Positions 5,247 through 11,544 of a stretch of 11,544 bases of DNA are shown in pieces (position 1 is the stretch's first letter; each line of letters begins with the position of its first letter). The DNA is from Bacillota bacterium (GTDB lineage Bacteria > Bacillota > Clostridia > Christensenellales > Borkfalkiaceae): the NCBI GenBank assembly GCA_019423125.1, contig JAHZBZ010000024.1, positions 1-11,544 on the forward strand, read 5' to 3'. Made by a program: the position numbers and the translations under genes. The notes beneath the pieces are model-generated. The model ran no database searches and was not told the DNA's origin. It saw nothing but the letters and a program-made list of their open reading frames with translations.

Positions 5247-7196
5247 TTATTCGAGCTCGAAGGCGCCTGTATAGAGCTGATAGTATGTGCCCTTCTGCGC
5301 GATGAGCTGGTCGTGCGAGCCGCGCTCGATGATGCGGCCGTGATCGAGGACCATGATCGCATCCGAGTTCTGGATGGTGGAGAGCCTGTGCGCGATGACA
5401 AAGACCGTTCTGCCCTGCATCAGCGCGTCCATGCCCTTCTGCACCAGCGCCTCGGTGCGCGTATCGATGGAGGAAGTCGCCTCGTCGAGGATCATGACGG
5501 GAGGATCCGCGACCGCCGCGCGCGCGATGGAGATGAGCTGGCGCTGGCCCTGCGAGAGGTTGGAAGCCTCGTGACGGAGCACGGTGTTGTAGCCCTCAGG
5601 CAGACGGGTGATGAAGTCATGCGCGTTGGCGAGCTTTGCCGCCTCGATGCACTCCTCGTCCGTCGCGTCCAGTTTGCCGTAGCGGATGTTTTCCATGATC
5701 GTGCCCGTGAACAGGTTGGTGTCCTGCAACACGATGCCCATGGAACGGCGCAGATCGTCCTTTTTGATCTTGTTGATGTTGATGCCGTCGTAGCGGATCT
5801 TGCCGTCCGCGATGTCATAGAAACGGTTGAGAAGGTTGGTGATGGTCGTCTTGCCCGCACCCGTGGCGCCGACAAAGGCGATCTTCTGTCCTGGTTTCGC
5901 GTAGATGCTCACGTTGTGCAGGACGATCTTCTCGGGGACATAGCCGAAATCCACGTCATAGAGCTGGATGTCGCCCTTGAGCTCTGTGTAGCTGACGGTG
6001 CCGTCCGCCTTGTGCGGATGCCGCCATGCCCACTTGCCCGTGCGCTCCGCGCACTCGGTGATGTTCCCCTGCTCGTCGATCTTCGCGTTGACGAGAGTGA
6101 CATATCCGTCGTCCGTCTCGGGCTTTTCGTCGAGCAGCTCGAAGATACGTCCCGCACCCGCCAGGCCCATGACGACCGAGTTGATCTGCATGGAGACCTG
6201 CCCGATGTTGAGGGAGAACTGTCTGGACATATTCAAGAACATCGCGATGACCGTCGTGGAAATGACGCCCGCCGACCAGCCGGTGACGGAGAAATTGTGC
6301 ACGCCGAAGTTGACGAGGAGCCCCGCGACGATCGCGGTGATCACGAACACAAAATGACCGATGTTCATGACTGCGGGCATGAGGATGTTGCCGTATGCGT
6401 TCGCCTTGTCCGACGCATCGCAAAGTTCCTCGTTGATCTTGTCGAAATCGCGCTTTGCCTGCTCTTCGTGGCAGAACACCTTGATGACCTTCTGTCCGCC
6501 CATCATCTCTTCGATGTAACCTTCCGTCTTGCCGATGGTCTCCTGCTGACGGATAAAATGACGCGCGGACCTGCCGCCGACGAACTTGGCGACCAACGCC
6601 ATGATGATGACGCCCGCGATGACCGTGAACATCAGCCACAGGCTGTAGATGAGCATATAGACGAACAGCGCGCACGCCGCCACGATCGCGTAGAAGATCT
6701 GCGGGATACTCATGGAGATGAGCTGACGGAGCGCATCGGTGTCGTTGGTATAGGTGGACATGATGTCGCCGTGCGTATGCGTGTCAAAATAGCGGATGGG
6801 AAGCGACTCCATGTGATTGAACATGTCCTGACGGACGGAGCGCAAAAATCCCTGCGTGACGATCGCCATGGTCTGGTTGTAGAACGCGGACGCCGCGAGC
6901 GCGATGAGATACATCAGCCCCATCATGCCTATGATCAGCGCGAGGTCGCCGCGCACCTGCTCCCACGTCGCCGCCGCGATGCCCTGCACGGGATCGCCGC
7001 CCGTCAGCGGGGTGATCACCCTGTCGAGGACGAGGCCGAGGAAGAAGGTCGAGCTGATGCCCGCGACCGCCGTCACGATGATACAGAAGAACACCGCGAG
7101 CATTCTGCCCTTATAATAGCGGAAAAGATAAGACAACAGCCTGCCGAGGACTTTGAAGGGATGCAGTTTCGCCTTTTTCTGCATGACGTTACGCAT
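5247..7196 (-). CDS. ABC exporter half-transporter, catalytically canonical NBD (BmrD/TM288-like)
   Basis: A 649-residue fusion of a six-helix exporter domain (about 20-350) and an ATPase domain (about 405-649), second subunit of a heterodimeric multidrug-type exporter. Walker A GATGAGKT (443-450), Q491, Walker B VMILDE with catalytic E572 and switch H603 are intact, but the signature is LSQGQ (547-551) in place of LSGGQ. A roughly 50-residue insertion (about 357-408) sits between the domains, which explains the length above the usual 580. The start at 7194-7196 is chosen from AGGAGG 8 nt upstream; longer in-frame starts lie deep inside the preceding gene. It overlaps that gene's stop by 8 nt, so the two are translated together. 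Substrate unknown; families of this kind export drugs, lipids or peptides. Confidence 0.93.
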   Translation of the reverse strand: MRNVMQKKAKLHPFKVLGRLLSYLFRYYKGRMLAVFFCIIVTAVAGISSTFFLGLVLDRVITPLTGGDPVQGIAAATWEQVRGDLALIIGMMGLMYLIALAASAFYNQTMAIVTQGFLRSVRQDMFNHMESLPIRYFDTHTHGDIMSTYTNDTDALRQLISMSIPQIFYAIVAACALFVYMLIYSLWLMFTVIAGVIIMALVAKFVGGRSARHFIRQQETIGKTEGYIEEMMGGQKVIKVFCHEEQAKRDFDKINEELCDASDKANAYGNILMPAVMNIGHFVFVITAIVAGLLVNFGVHNFSVTGWSAGVISTTVIAMFLNMSRQFSLNIGQVSMQINSVVMGLAGAGRIFELLDEKPETDDGYVTLVNAKIDEQGNITECAERTGKWAWRHPHKADGTVSYTELKGDIQLYDVDFGYVPEKIVLHNVSIYAKPGQKIAFVGATGAGKTTITNLLNRFYDIADGKIRYDGININKIKKDDLRRSMGIVLQDTNLFTGTIMENIRYGKLDATDEECIEAAKLANAHDFITRLPEGYNTVLRHEASNLSQGQRQLISIARAAVADPPVMILDEATSSIDTRTEALVQKGMDALMQGRTVFVIAHRLSTIQNSDAIMVLDHGRIIERGSHDQLIAQKGTYYQLYTGAFELE

Positions 7197-8967
7197 TTGC
7201 CTGCCCTCCTTCCGCAGGAGCGGCACTGCCGACTTTGTTCTGCGAATAATAAACTTCTTTGTAGATCTCGTTGCTCGCAAGCAGCTCTTCGTGCGTGCCG
7301 ATCGCGTTGATTCTGCCGCCGTCCATGACGATGATCTGGTCGGCGTCCTGCACGGAGGAGATGCGCTGTGCGATGATGATCTTGGTGACGTTCGGGATCT
7401 GCTCGCGGAAAGAGCGGCGGATCATCGCGTCCGTCTTTGTATCGACGGCGCTCGTCGAGTCGTCGAGGATGAGCACTTTCGGGTCTTTCAGAAGAGCGCG
7501 CGCGATACACAGGCGCTGTTTCTGTCCGCCCGAGACGTTGGTACCGCCCTGCTCGATGTAGGTGTCGTATTTGTCGGGGAACGCCTGGATGAAGTCGTCC
7601 GCGCAGGCGAGCTTGCACACGCGAAGCATCTCGTCGTCCGTCGCGTCCTCTTTGCCCCAGCGCAGGTTGTCTTTGATCGTGCCGGAGAACAGGACGTTCT
7701 TCTGCAGGACCATCGCGACCTTATTTCTGAGCGTCTCGAGATCGTACCTGCGCACGTCCACGCCGCCGACATAGACGGCGCCCTCCGTCGCGTCATAAAG
7801 GCGCGGAATGAGGTTAACGAGCGTCGACTTGGATGCGCCCGTGCCGCCGAGAATGCCGATGGTCTGACCAGATTTTATGTGGAGGTTGACCGAGGCGAGC
7901 GCGAACTTTTCCGCCGTCTGCGAATATTTGAAGGAGACGTTGTCGAACACGATGTCGCCGTCCCTGACTTCCTTGACAGCGTCTTCGGGGGAAACGATGT
8001 TGCTCTTTTCGTTGAGAACCTCGACGATACGTTCCGCGCTCGTGCGGGCGATGATGATCATGACGAGCACCATCGAAAGCTGCATGACAGCGGACAGGAT
8101 CTGCGAAGCGTACATGATGAGCACGGTGAGCTGATCCTCTTGGACGGGAGAACCGCTCCGCGTCAGGAGCGCGCCCATCAGGAAAATGAGCAGGAAGGAC
8201 AGCCAGATGCAGAACTGCATCACGGGCGTGTTGACCGCCATGATGCGCTCGGCGAGCGTGAACTCCTTGCAGACCTCCTCGGACGCATTTTTGAACTTTT
8301 TGCGTTCAAAGTCTTCACGCACGAAGGATTTGACGACACGGATGCCCTTGATGTCCTCGCGGACGGAGCGGTTCATGTTGTCGTATTTTTTAAACACGCG
8401 CTCGAAGATCGGGTGCGTCTTGAAAATCACGAGGACAAGCACCGCCGCGAGCACGGGCACGATCGCGAGGAAGATCCACGCAATGCCCGGATTGACGATA
8501 AACGCCATGACGAGCGAAAAGACGAGCATCAGCGGGCAACGGATCGCCACGCGGATGATCATCATGTAAGCCATCTGCACGTTCGTGACGTCCGTCGTCT
8601 GACGGGTCACAAGGCTCGAAGTCGAAAATTTGTCGATGTTGGAAAAGGAATAGTCCTGGATCGCATAGTACATATCTTTGCGCAGGTTTTTTGCGAAGCC
8701 GGCGGTGGCGCGCGCCGCAAACCTGCCCGACAGCATACCCGTGCACAGCGACAGCACCGCCATCGCCAGCAAGATCCCGCCGTAGTACCAGATCGTACTC
8801 ATCTTCAGCGTCTCGCCCTCTGCTCCGCCCCTGTTGATCGCCGCGATGAACTCCATGATCACCAACGGCATCAGACATTCGAGGACGACCTCGATGGAGA
8901 CGAAAACGGGAGAGAGAACGGACGATCTCTTGTACTCGCGGATGCTTTTCGCCAGAGTTTTGATCAT
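7189..8967 (-). CDS. ABC exporter half-transporter with degenerate ATP site (BmrC/TM287-like)
   Basis: A 592-residue exporter half-transporter: six-helix domain (about 15-310) and NBD (about 335-575). Its signature VSGGQ (478-482) is canonical, but three catalytic positions are altered: Walker A reads GGTGASKST, with S379 for the usual Gly; the catalytic Glu after Walker B is D503 (VLILDD); and the switch His is Q534 (IIIAQR). This is the pattern of the degenerate half in heterodimeric exporters such as BmrCD and TM287/288. The ATG at 8965-8967 has AAAGGAG about 7 nt upstream; the in-frame upstream extension overlaps marR and lacks a ribosome site. It follows marR by 73 nt and overlaps the canonical partner gene by 8 nt, so the three form one operon. 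Confidence 0.93.
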   Translation of the reverse strand: MIKTLAKSIREYKRSSVLSPVFVSIEVVLECLMPLVIMEFIAAINRGGAEGETLKMSTIWYYGGILLAMAVLSLCTGMLSGRFAARATAGFAKNLRKDMYYAIQDYSFSNIDKFSTSSLVTRQTTDVTNVQMAYMMIIRVAIRCPLMLVFSLVMAFIVNPGIAWIFLAIVPVLAAVLVLVIFKTHPIFERVFKKYDNMNRSVREDIKGIRVVKSFVREDFERKKFKNASEEVCKEFTLAERIMAVNTPVMQFCIWLSFLLIFLMGALLTRSGSPVQEDQLTVLIMYASQILSAVMQLSMVLVMIIIARTSAERIVEVLNEKSNIVSPEDAVKEVRDGDIVFDNVSFKYSQTAEKFALASVNLHIKSGQTIGILGGTGASKSTLVNLIPRLYDATEGAVYVGGVDVRRYDLETLRNKVAMVLQKNVLFSGTIKDNLRWGKEDATDDEMLRVCKLACADDFIQAFPDKYDTYIEQGGTNVSGGQKQRLCIARALLKDPKVLILDDSTSAVDTKTDAMIRRSFREQIPNVTKIIIAQRISSVQDADQIIVMDGGRINAIGTHEELLASNEIYKEVYYSQNKVGSAAPAEGGQANA

Positions 8968-9006
8968 CTTGCATCTCCTTTCTTGAATTTTTTTCCGTTC
9001 CTGTTC

Positions 9007-9027
9007 CCGCAGTACCCTGCACTGCGG
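9007..9027 (-). other. short hairpin between marR and the ABC genes
   Basis: A 7-bp inverted repeat CCGCAGT/ACTGCGG (9007-9013 and 9021-9027) with a 7-nt loop lies 14 nt after the marR stop. No T-run follows on the minus strand, which instead reads A-rich toward the next ribosome site. It is therefore more likely an mRNA processing or stability element than a terminator. Confidence 0.5.
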
Positions 9028-9040
9028 CTCCTGACCTGCT

Positions 9041-9481
9041 TCATTCGCATTCTTCGAGGTTGCGAACAAACCGATCCACGTAGCCGAAAAAGGCGTCCAG
9101 CTCTTCAGGCGTAAAACCGCTCGTCATGTGGTATTCCGCCTTTTCGATCTGCGCCTGTATCTGCTTGCGCACCTCCGCCGCGGATTCAGTGAGAACGATC
9201 TTTTTTAAGCGCGCGTCGTAGTCTACGGGCGTGCGTTTTATAAAACCGCTCTCCTCCATGCCTTTGAGGAGCTGCGTAGCAGTAGAGCGGCGGATGTCGA
9301 ACTCCGCCTCCACATCGCGCTGAAAGACATCCCTGTCCCTGTTGCGGAACAAATAGTTCAGGATCCAGATCTGAAACGTCGTCAGATTCCCGTTTTCCCG
9401 AACGGCGGGGATGTTTCTGATCATTCGCCCGATGCGAAGATTGAGCGACTTCACCGCATAGCCGATGTGTCTGTCGTTCAT
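9041..9481 (-). CDS. MarR-family transcriptional regulator
   Basis: A 146-residue winged-helix repressor. The DNA-binding core runs from about 33 to 100: helix bundle LTTFQIWILNYLF, recognition helix around RRSTATQLLKGMEESGFI (64-81), and a wing with the family motif D89-A-R91 followed by KKIVLT. The flanking helices (5-25 and 100-146) would form the dimer interface. No cysteine is placed like a typical OhrR redox sensor, so a ligand-type inducer is more likely. The ATG has GAGGT about 8 nt upstream. It is the first gene of the operon with the two ABC half-transporters, the usual arrangement for a repressor that controls its own export pump, and a matching palindrome sits over its promoter. 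Confidence 0.93.
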   Translation of the reverse strand: MNDRHIGYAVKSLNLRIGRMIRNIPAVRENGNLTTFQIWILNYLFRNRDRDVFQRDVEAEFDIRRSTATQLLKGMEESGFIKRTPVDYDARLKKIVLTESAAEVRKQIQAQIEKAEYHMTSGFTPEELDAFFGYVDRFVRNLEECE

Positions 9482-9497
9482 CGCTATACCTCGAAAT

Positions 9498-9514
9498 TGT
9501 TAGGATAGCTAACA
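9498..9514. promoter_or_regulatory. probable MarR operator over the marR transcription start
   Basis: TGTTAGGATAGCTAACA is a perfect 6-bp inverted repeat around a 5-nt centre. It reaches from the last base of the -10 box across the predicted start (about 9507), so a bound dimer would block RNA polymerase. The TTAG-N-CTAA type symmetry and 17-bp size fit many MarR-family operators. Assignment to this MarR rests on position and form only. Confidence 0.75.
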
Positions 9515-9541
9515 TTATAGTCATTTGAATAATTTTGTCAA
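9514..9541 (-). promoter_or_regulatory. promoter of the marR-ABC exporter operon
   Basis: On the minus strand TTGACA (9536-9541) and TATAAT (9514-9519), both 6/6 matches, are separated by 16 nt. The start lies near 9507, giving a leader of about 25 nt before the marR ATG. Such strong boxes fit a promoter kept silent by a repressor. Confidence 0.88.
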
Positions 9542-9545
9542 ATGA
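9521..9545. repeat. inverted repeat across the marR -35 box and spacer
   Basis: TCATTTGA (9521-9528) and TCAAATGA (9538-9545) are exact reverse complements separated by 9 nt. They cover the -35 box and most of the spacer of the marR promoter. The sequence differs from the operator over the start, so if functional it may bind a second regulator. A partly overlapping pair GTCATT (9520-9525) and AATGAC (9545-9550) also exists. Confidence 0.55.
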
Positions 9546-9572
9546 ATGACAGAAAAAAATCAAGTCAATTTT

Positions 9573-9594
9573 GTGAAAAAATGTGTCTTTTCAC
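9573..9594. repeat. 7-bp inverted repeat in the marR-YoaK divergent gap
   Basis: GTGAAAA (9573-9579) and TTTTCAC (9588-9594) flank an 8-nt centre, midway between the two divergent promoters. The halves recall Rex or Fnr-like half-sites, but the spacing does not fit either. It could also be chance in an AT-rich gap. Confidence 0.4.
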
Positions 9595-9654
9595 GAACAC
9601 CCCGAAAAAGGGAGGCGCGCAACGGACAAAAATAAAAAAGACACGCCGTTCGCG

Positions 9655-9683
9655 TTGACTTTTTGCGAGAGAAGGAATAGAAT
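9655..9683 (+). promoter_or_regulatory. promoter of the YoaK-like gene
   Basis: TTGACT (9655-9660) and TAGAAT (9678-9683) are 17 nt apart, each matching 5/6. The start would be near 9690, about 33 nt before the ATG at 9723, which is preceded by GAGGA. Confidence 0.75.
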
Positions 9684-9722
9684 AGTGCCTGCATCGGAAA
9701 AATCAAAAAAACCGAGGATAAA

Positions 9723-10421
9723 ATGGAAAGAACTTACTCCGCAAAAAATTCGTTGTATATCTTCATCAGTTTTGCGATCGTAGGCGGGTTTCTCGAATCG
9801 TACACCTATCTTTTGCACGGCGGCGTGTTCTGCAATGCGCAGACGGGAAACATCGTTCTGCTCGCACTCAGCCTTATCGACGGGGAATTCTTCTCTTCCC
9901 TGCACTATCTCAGCTCCATCGGCGCGTACATCGCGGGCATCCTCGTCTCGGCAGTCCTGCCCCGGTTGTTTCGCCGCGGCGCCCACCTGTTTGTCGCCTG
10001 CCTTGAACTCGCGGCGCTTGCGGGCATTGCGTTCATACCCGCCGCTTGCCCCGACTGGTATACATATGCGTCCGTGTCCTTTCTCTGCGCCCTGCAATAC
10101 AACACCTTCACCGAATGTCGCGGCGCGGCGCTGAGTACCACCTTCTGCACCAACAACCTCAGACAGATGACGCTAAACCTCTACCGCGGCGCGCGCGAAA
10201 GAAAAGCCGAGCACCTGAAGAAGAGCGGGATCTATGCGCTGATCATCCTCTGCTTTGCCGGCGGTGCGATCGCGGGTGGCTTTGCCGCACACTTTTTCGG
10301 GAATTACTCCGCGCTCTGCTGCTGTGCGCTGCTGGTTCCGGTCATTCTCTTTCTCGCCCTGCGCAGAGAGCCGCCCGTCCGCCCCGAACAGCTTCCCGCA
10401 GAGGAAAAAGCAAAAGCATAA
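9723..10421 (+). CDS. YoaK-like DUF1275 membrane protein
   Basis: A 232-residue membrane protein of the DUF1275/YoaK family, whose function is not established. The family signature is clear near the N-terminus: GG (21-22), ES..YLL (25-31) and HGGVFCNAQTGN (32-43), with the variable Asp of the family replaced by E25. About six hydrophobic segments are seen (roughly 8-30, 44-56, 63-84, 87-108, 112-130, 168-213 as two). A second conserved stretch FCTNNLRQ (141-148) repeats the theme of the first, consistent with an internally repeated fold. The C-terminus is short and charged. It is divergent from marR and could share control from the common gap, but it is followed by its own hairpin and is probably monocistronic. 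Confidence 0.88.
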   Translation: MERTYSAKNSLYIFISFAIVGGFLESYTYLLHGGVFCNAQTGNIVLLALSLIDGEFFSSLHYLSSIGAYIAGILVSAVLPRLFRRGAHLFVACLELAALAGIAFIPAACPDWYTYASVSFLCALQYNTFTECRGAALSTTFCTNNLRQMTLNLYRGARERKAEHLKKSGIYALIILCFAGGAIAGGFAAHFFGNYSALCCCALLVPVILFLALRREPPVRPEQLPAEEKAKA

Positions 10422-10458
10422 CGCAAAGGCTTCTGCACATACTGAAAAAACCGAGACA

Positions 10459-10498
10459 AAAGGCGCGGGGAAAAACGGTTGCTTTTCGCCGCGCCTTT
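10459..10498 (+). terminator. long hairpin between the YoaK-like gene and ldh
   Basis: Ten pairs AAAGGCGCGG/CCGCGCCTTT (10459-10468 with 10489-10498), one G-G mismatch, then five more pairs GAAAA/TTTTC enclose an 8-nt loop. The stem is strong enough for a terminator of the upstream gene, but only GGCTAAAAT follows, with no T-run. The 3' arm overlaps the putative ldh promoter, so a role as an operator or an mRNA-end stabiliser is as plausible. Confidence 0.55.
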
Positions 10499-10507
10499 GG
10501 CTAAAAT
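10479..10507 (+). promoter_or_regulatory. possible weak ldh promoter overlapping the hairpin
   Basis: TTGCTT (10479-10484) and TAAAAT (10502-10507) are 17 nt apart. The -10 box matches 5/6 but the -35 only 3/6, so an activator or readthrough from upstream may be needed. The start would be near 10514, a short leader with AAAGGAG (10521-10527) 9 nt before the ATG. Confidence 0.45.
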
Positions 10508-10536
10508 AATAGAAAAGGACAAAGGAGTATTTATCT

Positions 10537-11475
10537 ATGCCTGACCTGAGAAAAGTTGCCGTCATCGGATGCGGTTTTGTCGGCTCCGCCTGCGCCTTCA
10601 CGCTGATGCAGTCCGGACTGTATTCAGAGATGGTCCTGCTCGACGCGAACCGTGCGCGCGCGGAAGGCGAGGCCATGGACGTTGCGCACGGGCTTCTCTA
10701 TGCAAAGCCCATGAATATCTATGCGGGAGACTACGAAGATGTGAAAGACGCGTCGCTTGTCATCATCACCGCGGGCGCGAATCAAAAGCCCGGAGAGACC
10801 CGCCTCGACCTCGTCAAAAAGAACACAGCTATCCTGCGCTCCATTCTCGACGAGCTCAAGAAGAGAAATTACGACGGGATGCTCCTCATCGTCGCAAACC
10901 CCGTTGACATCCTTACCCGCGTCGCGCAAGCGTATTCGGGGCTTCCCGAAAACAGGGTGTTCGGCTCGGGCACCGTTCTGGACACCGCTCGTCTCAAATA
11001 TCTGCTCGGCGAACACCTCGGCGTGGACAGCCGTTCGGTACACGCGTTCATCATCGGCGAACACGGCGATTCGGAGATCCCCGTATGGAGCAGCGCCAAT
11101 CTCTCGGGCGTGCCCCTGCACGATTTCTGCGAAATGCGCGGATTTTTTGACCACGACAACGCGATGCGTGAGATCGGCGAAAACGTGAAAAACTGCGCCT
11201 ACGAGATCATCGCGCGCAAGGGCGCGACCTATTACGGCATCGCGATGGCTGTCAAGCGCATCTGCGAAGCGGTCGTGCGGGACGAGAAATCCATCCTGCC
11301 CGTCTCTGCCGCCCTGCACGGAGAATTCGGCATCGACGGCGCGACGCTGAGCATCCCCTCCGTCGTCGGCAAAGACGGCGTGGAGAAGATCGTGCCAATC
11401 TCGCTCAGCCAAGACGAACTGACCCGCCTGCACTATTCCGCCGATATGCTCAAAGGCATCTTTGCCGAACTTTGA
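10537..11475 (+). CDS. ldh: L-lactate dehydrogenase
   Basis: Reduces pyruvate to L-lactate with NADH, regenerating NAD+ in fermentation; cytosolic tetramer in the family. All 312 residues are present, the usual length. The Rossmann motif GCGFVG (11-16) and D36 at the end of the second strand indicate NAD(H) preference. The substrate-specificity residue is Q83 in NQKPGETR (82-89), which marks lactate rather than malate dehydrogenase, with catalytic R89. N121 in NPVD, D149 and R152 in GTVLDTAR and the proton-relay H176 in GEHGDSE complete the active site. No extra regulatory domain is seen. The ATG has AAAGGAG 9 nt upstream. It stands alone between two hairpins and points away from the MarR operon. 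Confidence 0.96.
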   Translation: MPDLRKVAVIGCGFVGSACAFTLMQSGLYSEMVLLDANRARAEGEAMDVAHGLLYAKPMNIYAGDYEDVKDASLVIITAGANQKPGETRLDLVKKNTAILRSILDELKKRNYDGMLLIVANPVDILTRVAQAYSGLPENRVFGSGTVLDTARLKYLLGEHLGVDSRSVHAFIIGEHGDSEIPVWSSANLSGVPLHDFCEMRGFFDHDNAMREIGENVKNCAYEIIARKGATYYGIAMAVKRICEAVVRDEKSILPVSAALHGEFGIDGATLSIPSVVGKDGVEKIVPISLSQDELTRLHYSADMLKGIFAEL

Positions 11476-11487
11476 CAGTCTGATCCG

Positions 11488-11524
11488 CGCATGCCCGCGC
11501 AAAACAGTTATGCGCGGGCATGCG
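11488..11524 (+). terminator. hairpin after ldh
   Basis: A 14-bp perfect stem (11488-11501 with 11511-11524) with a 9-nt loop begins 13 nt after the ldh stop. It is GC-rich (core GCATGCCCGCGC) but is followed by GCTTCCCGTATAAG rather than a T-run, up to the window edge. It is the probable 3' end of the ldh transcript, as terminator or as exonuclease barrier. Confidence 0.65.
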
Positions 11525-11544
11525 GCTTCCCGTATAAGAAAACG

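Noticed and set aside
4694..5401. A 235-codon minus-strand frame across the permease end and the terminator
   Set aside because: It runs through the 36-bp palindrome and the 3' end of the convergent gene and has a biased composition; the permease and exporter frames explain the DNA.
5205..7310. A 701-codon open frame on the plus strand opposite the ABC exporter gene
   Set aside because: Its product is a low-complexity string rich in Asp, Glu, His and Arg with no fold signature. It is the usual antisense shadow of a GC-rich gene, and the minus-strand frame carries every ABC motif and a proper ribosome site.
7153..9114. A 653-codon open frame on the plus strand opposite the second ABC gene
   Set aside because: Same charged, featureless composition and no start signal; the opposite strand encodes a complete half-transporter.
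9571..9596. Rex-type redox operator (TTGTGAA...TTCACGA)
   Set aside because: The half-sites resemble Rex boxes, but the centre is 12 nt rather than 4 nt, and the element is not at the ldh gene where it would be expected.
10537..11475. Malate dehydrogenase instead of lactate dehydrogenase
   Set aside because: The specificity position is Gln (Q83 in NQKPGETR), typical of lactate dehydrogenase; malate enzymes carry Arg there.

Overview
The window looks like a chromosomal segment of a fairly GC-rich Firmicute, most likely a Clostridia-type gut or anaerobic lineage. The reasons are strong AGGAGG-type ribosome binding sites, near-consensus sigma-A promoters in AT-rich gaps, CCA-encoding tRNA genes packed in a cluster, and the gene families present (RdgB plus a small YfcE-like phosphoesterase, a MarR plus heterodimeric ABC exporter, an EcsA-like ABC ATPase with a large permease, and L-lactate dehydrogenase). 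No finer taxonomic call can be supported. I found no phage, transposon, CRISPR array or recognisable defence system; this is mostly ordinary core and accessory metabolism and transport.

Layout. Positions 1-517 hold six tRNA genes on the minus strand, read in the order Gly(TCC), Arg(TCT), His(GTG), Gln(TTG), Lys(TTT), Lys(CTT); the last is cut by the window edge. They follow a perfect TTGACA-17-TATAAT promoter at 536-564. Positions 623-2622 hold a minus-strand operon of an aldo/keto reductase, rdgB (nucleotide-pool cleaning) and a metallophosphoesterase, with its own promoter at 2652-2680. A divergent gap (2623-2844) carries a 10-bp tandem repeat and a second promoter pointing right. That promoter drives a two-gene ABC exporter (ATPase, then a 525-residue membrane protein with two similar halves) at 2845-5143.

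A perfect 36-bp palindrome at 5196-5231 closes this operon and also the convergent operon coming from the right. That second operon (9481 down to 5247) encodes a MarR repressor and two ABC half-transporters. The sequence of the two nucleotide-binding domains shows a heterodimer with one working and one degenerate ATP site. The marR promoter carries a MarR-type palindrome (TGTTAG-N5-CTAACA) over the transcription start, so drug- or metabolite-induced autoregulation is likely.

Divergent from marR is a DUF1275/YoaK-like membrane protein (9723-10421), then an L-lactate dehydrogenase (10537-11475), each followed by a strong hairpin without a clear T-run. Overall the segment joins tRNA supply, nucleotide hygiene, two export systems and fermentative NAD+ regeneration. 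The points most worth a second look are the NBD asymmetry of the exporter, the layered inverted repeats in the marR control region, the tandem repeat between two divergent promoters, and the hairpin that overlaps the putative ldh promoter.
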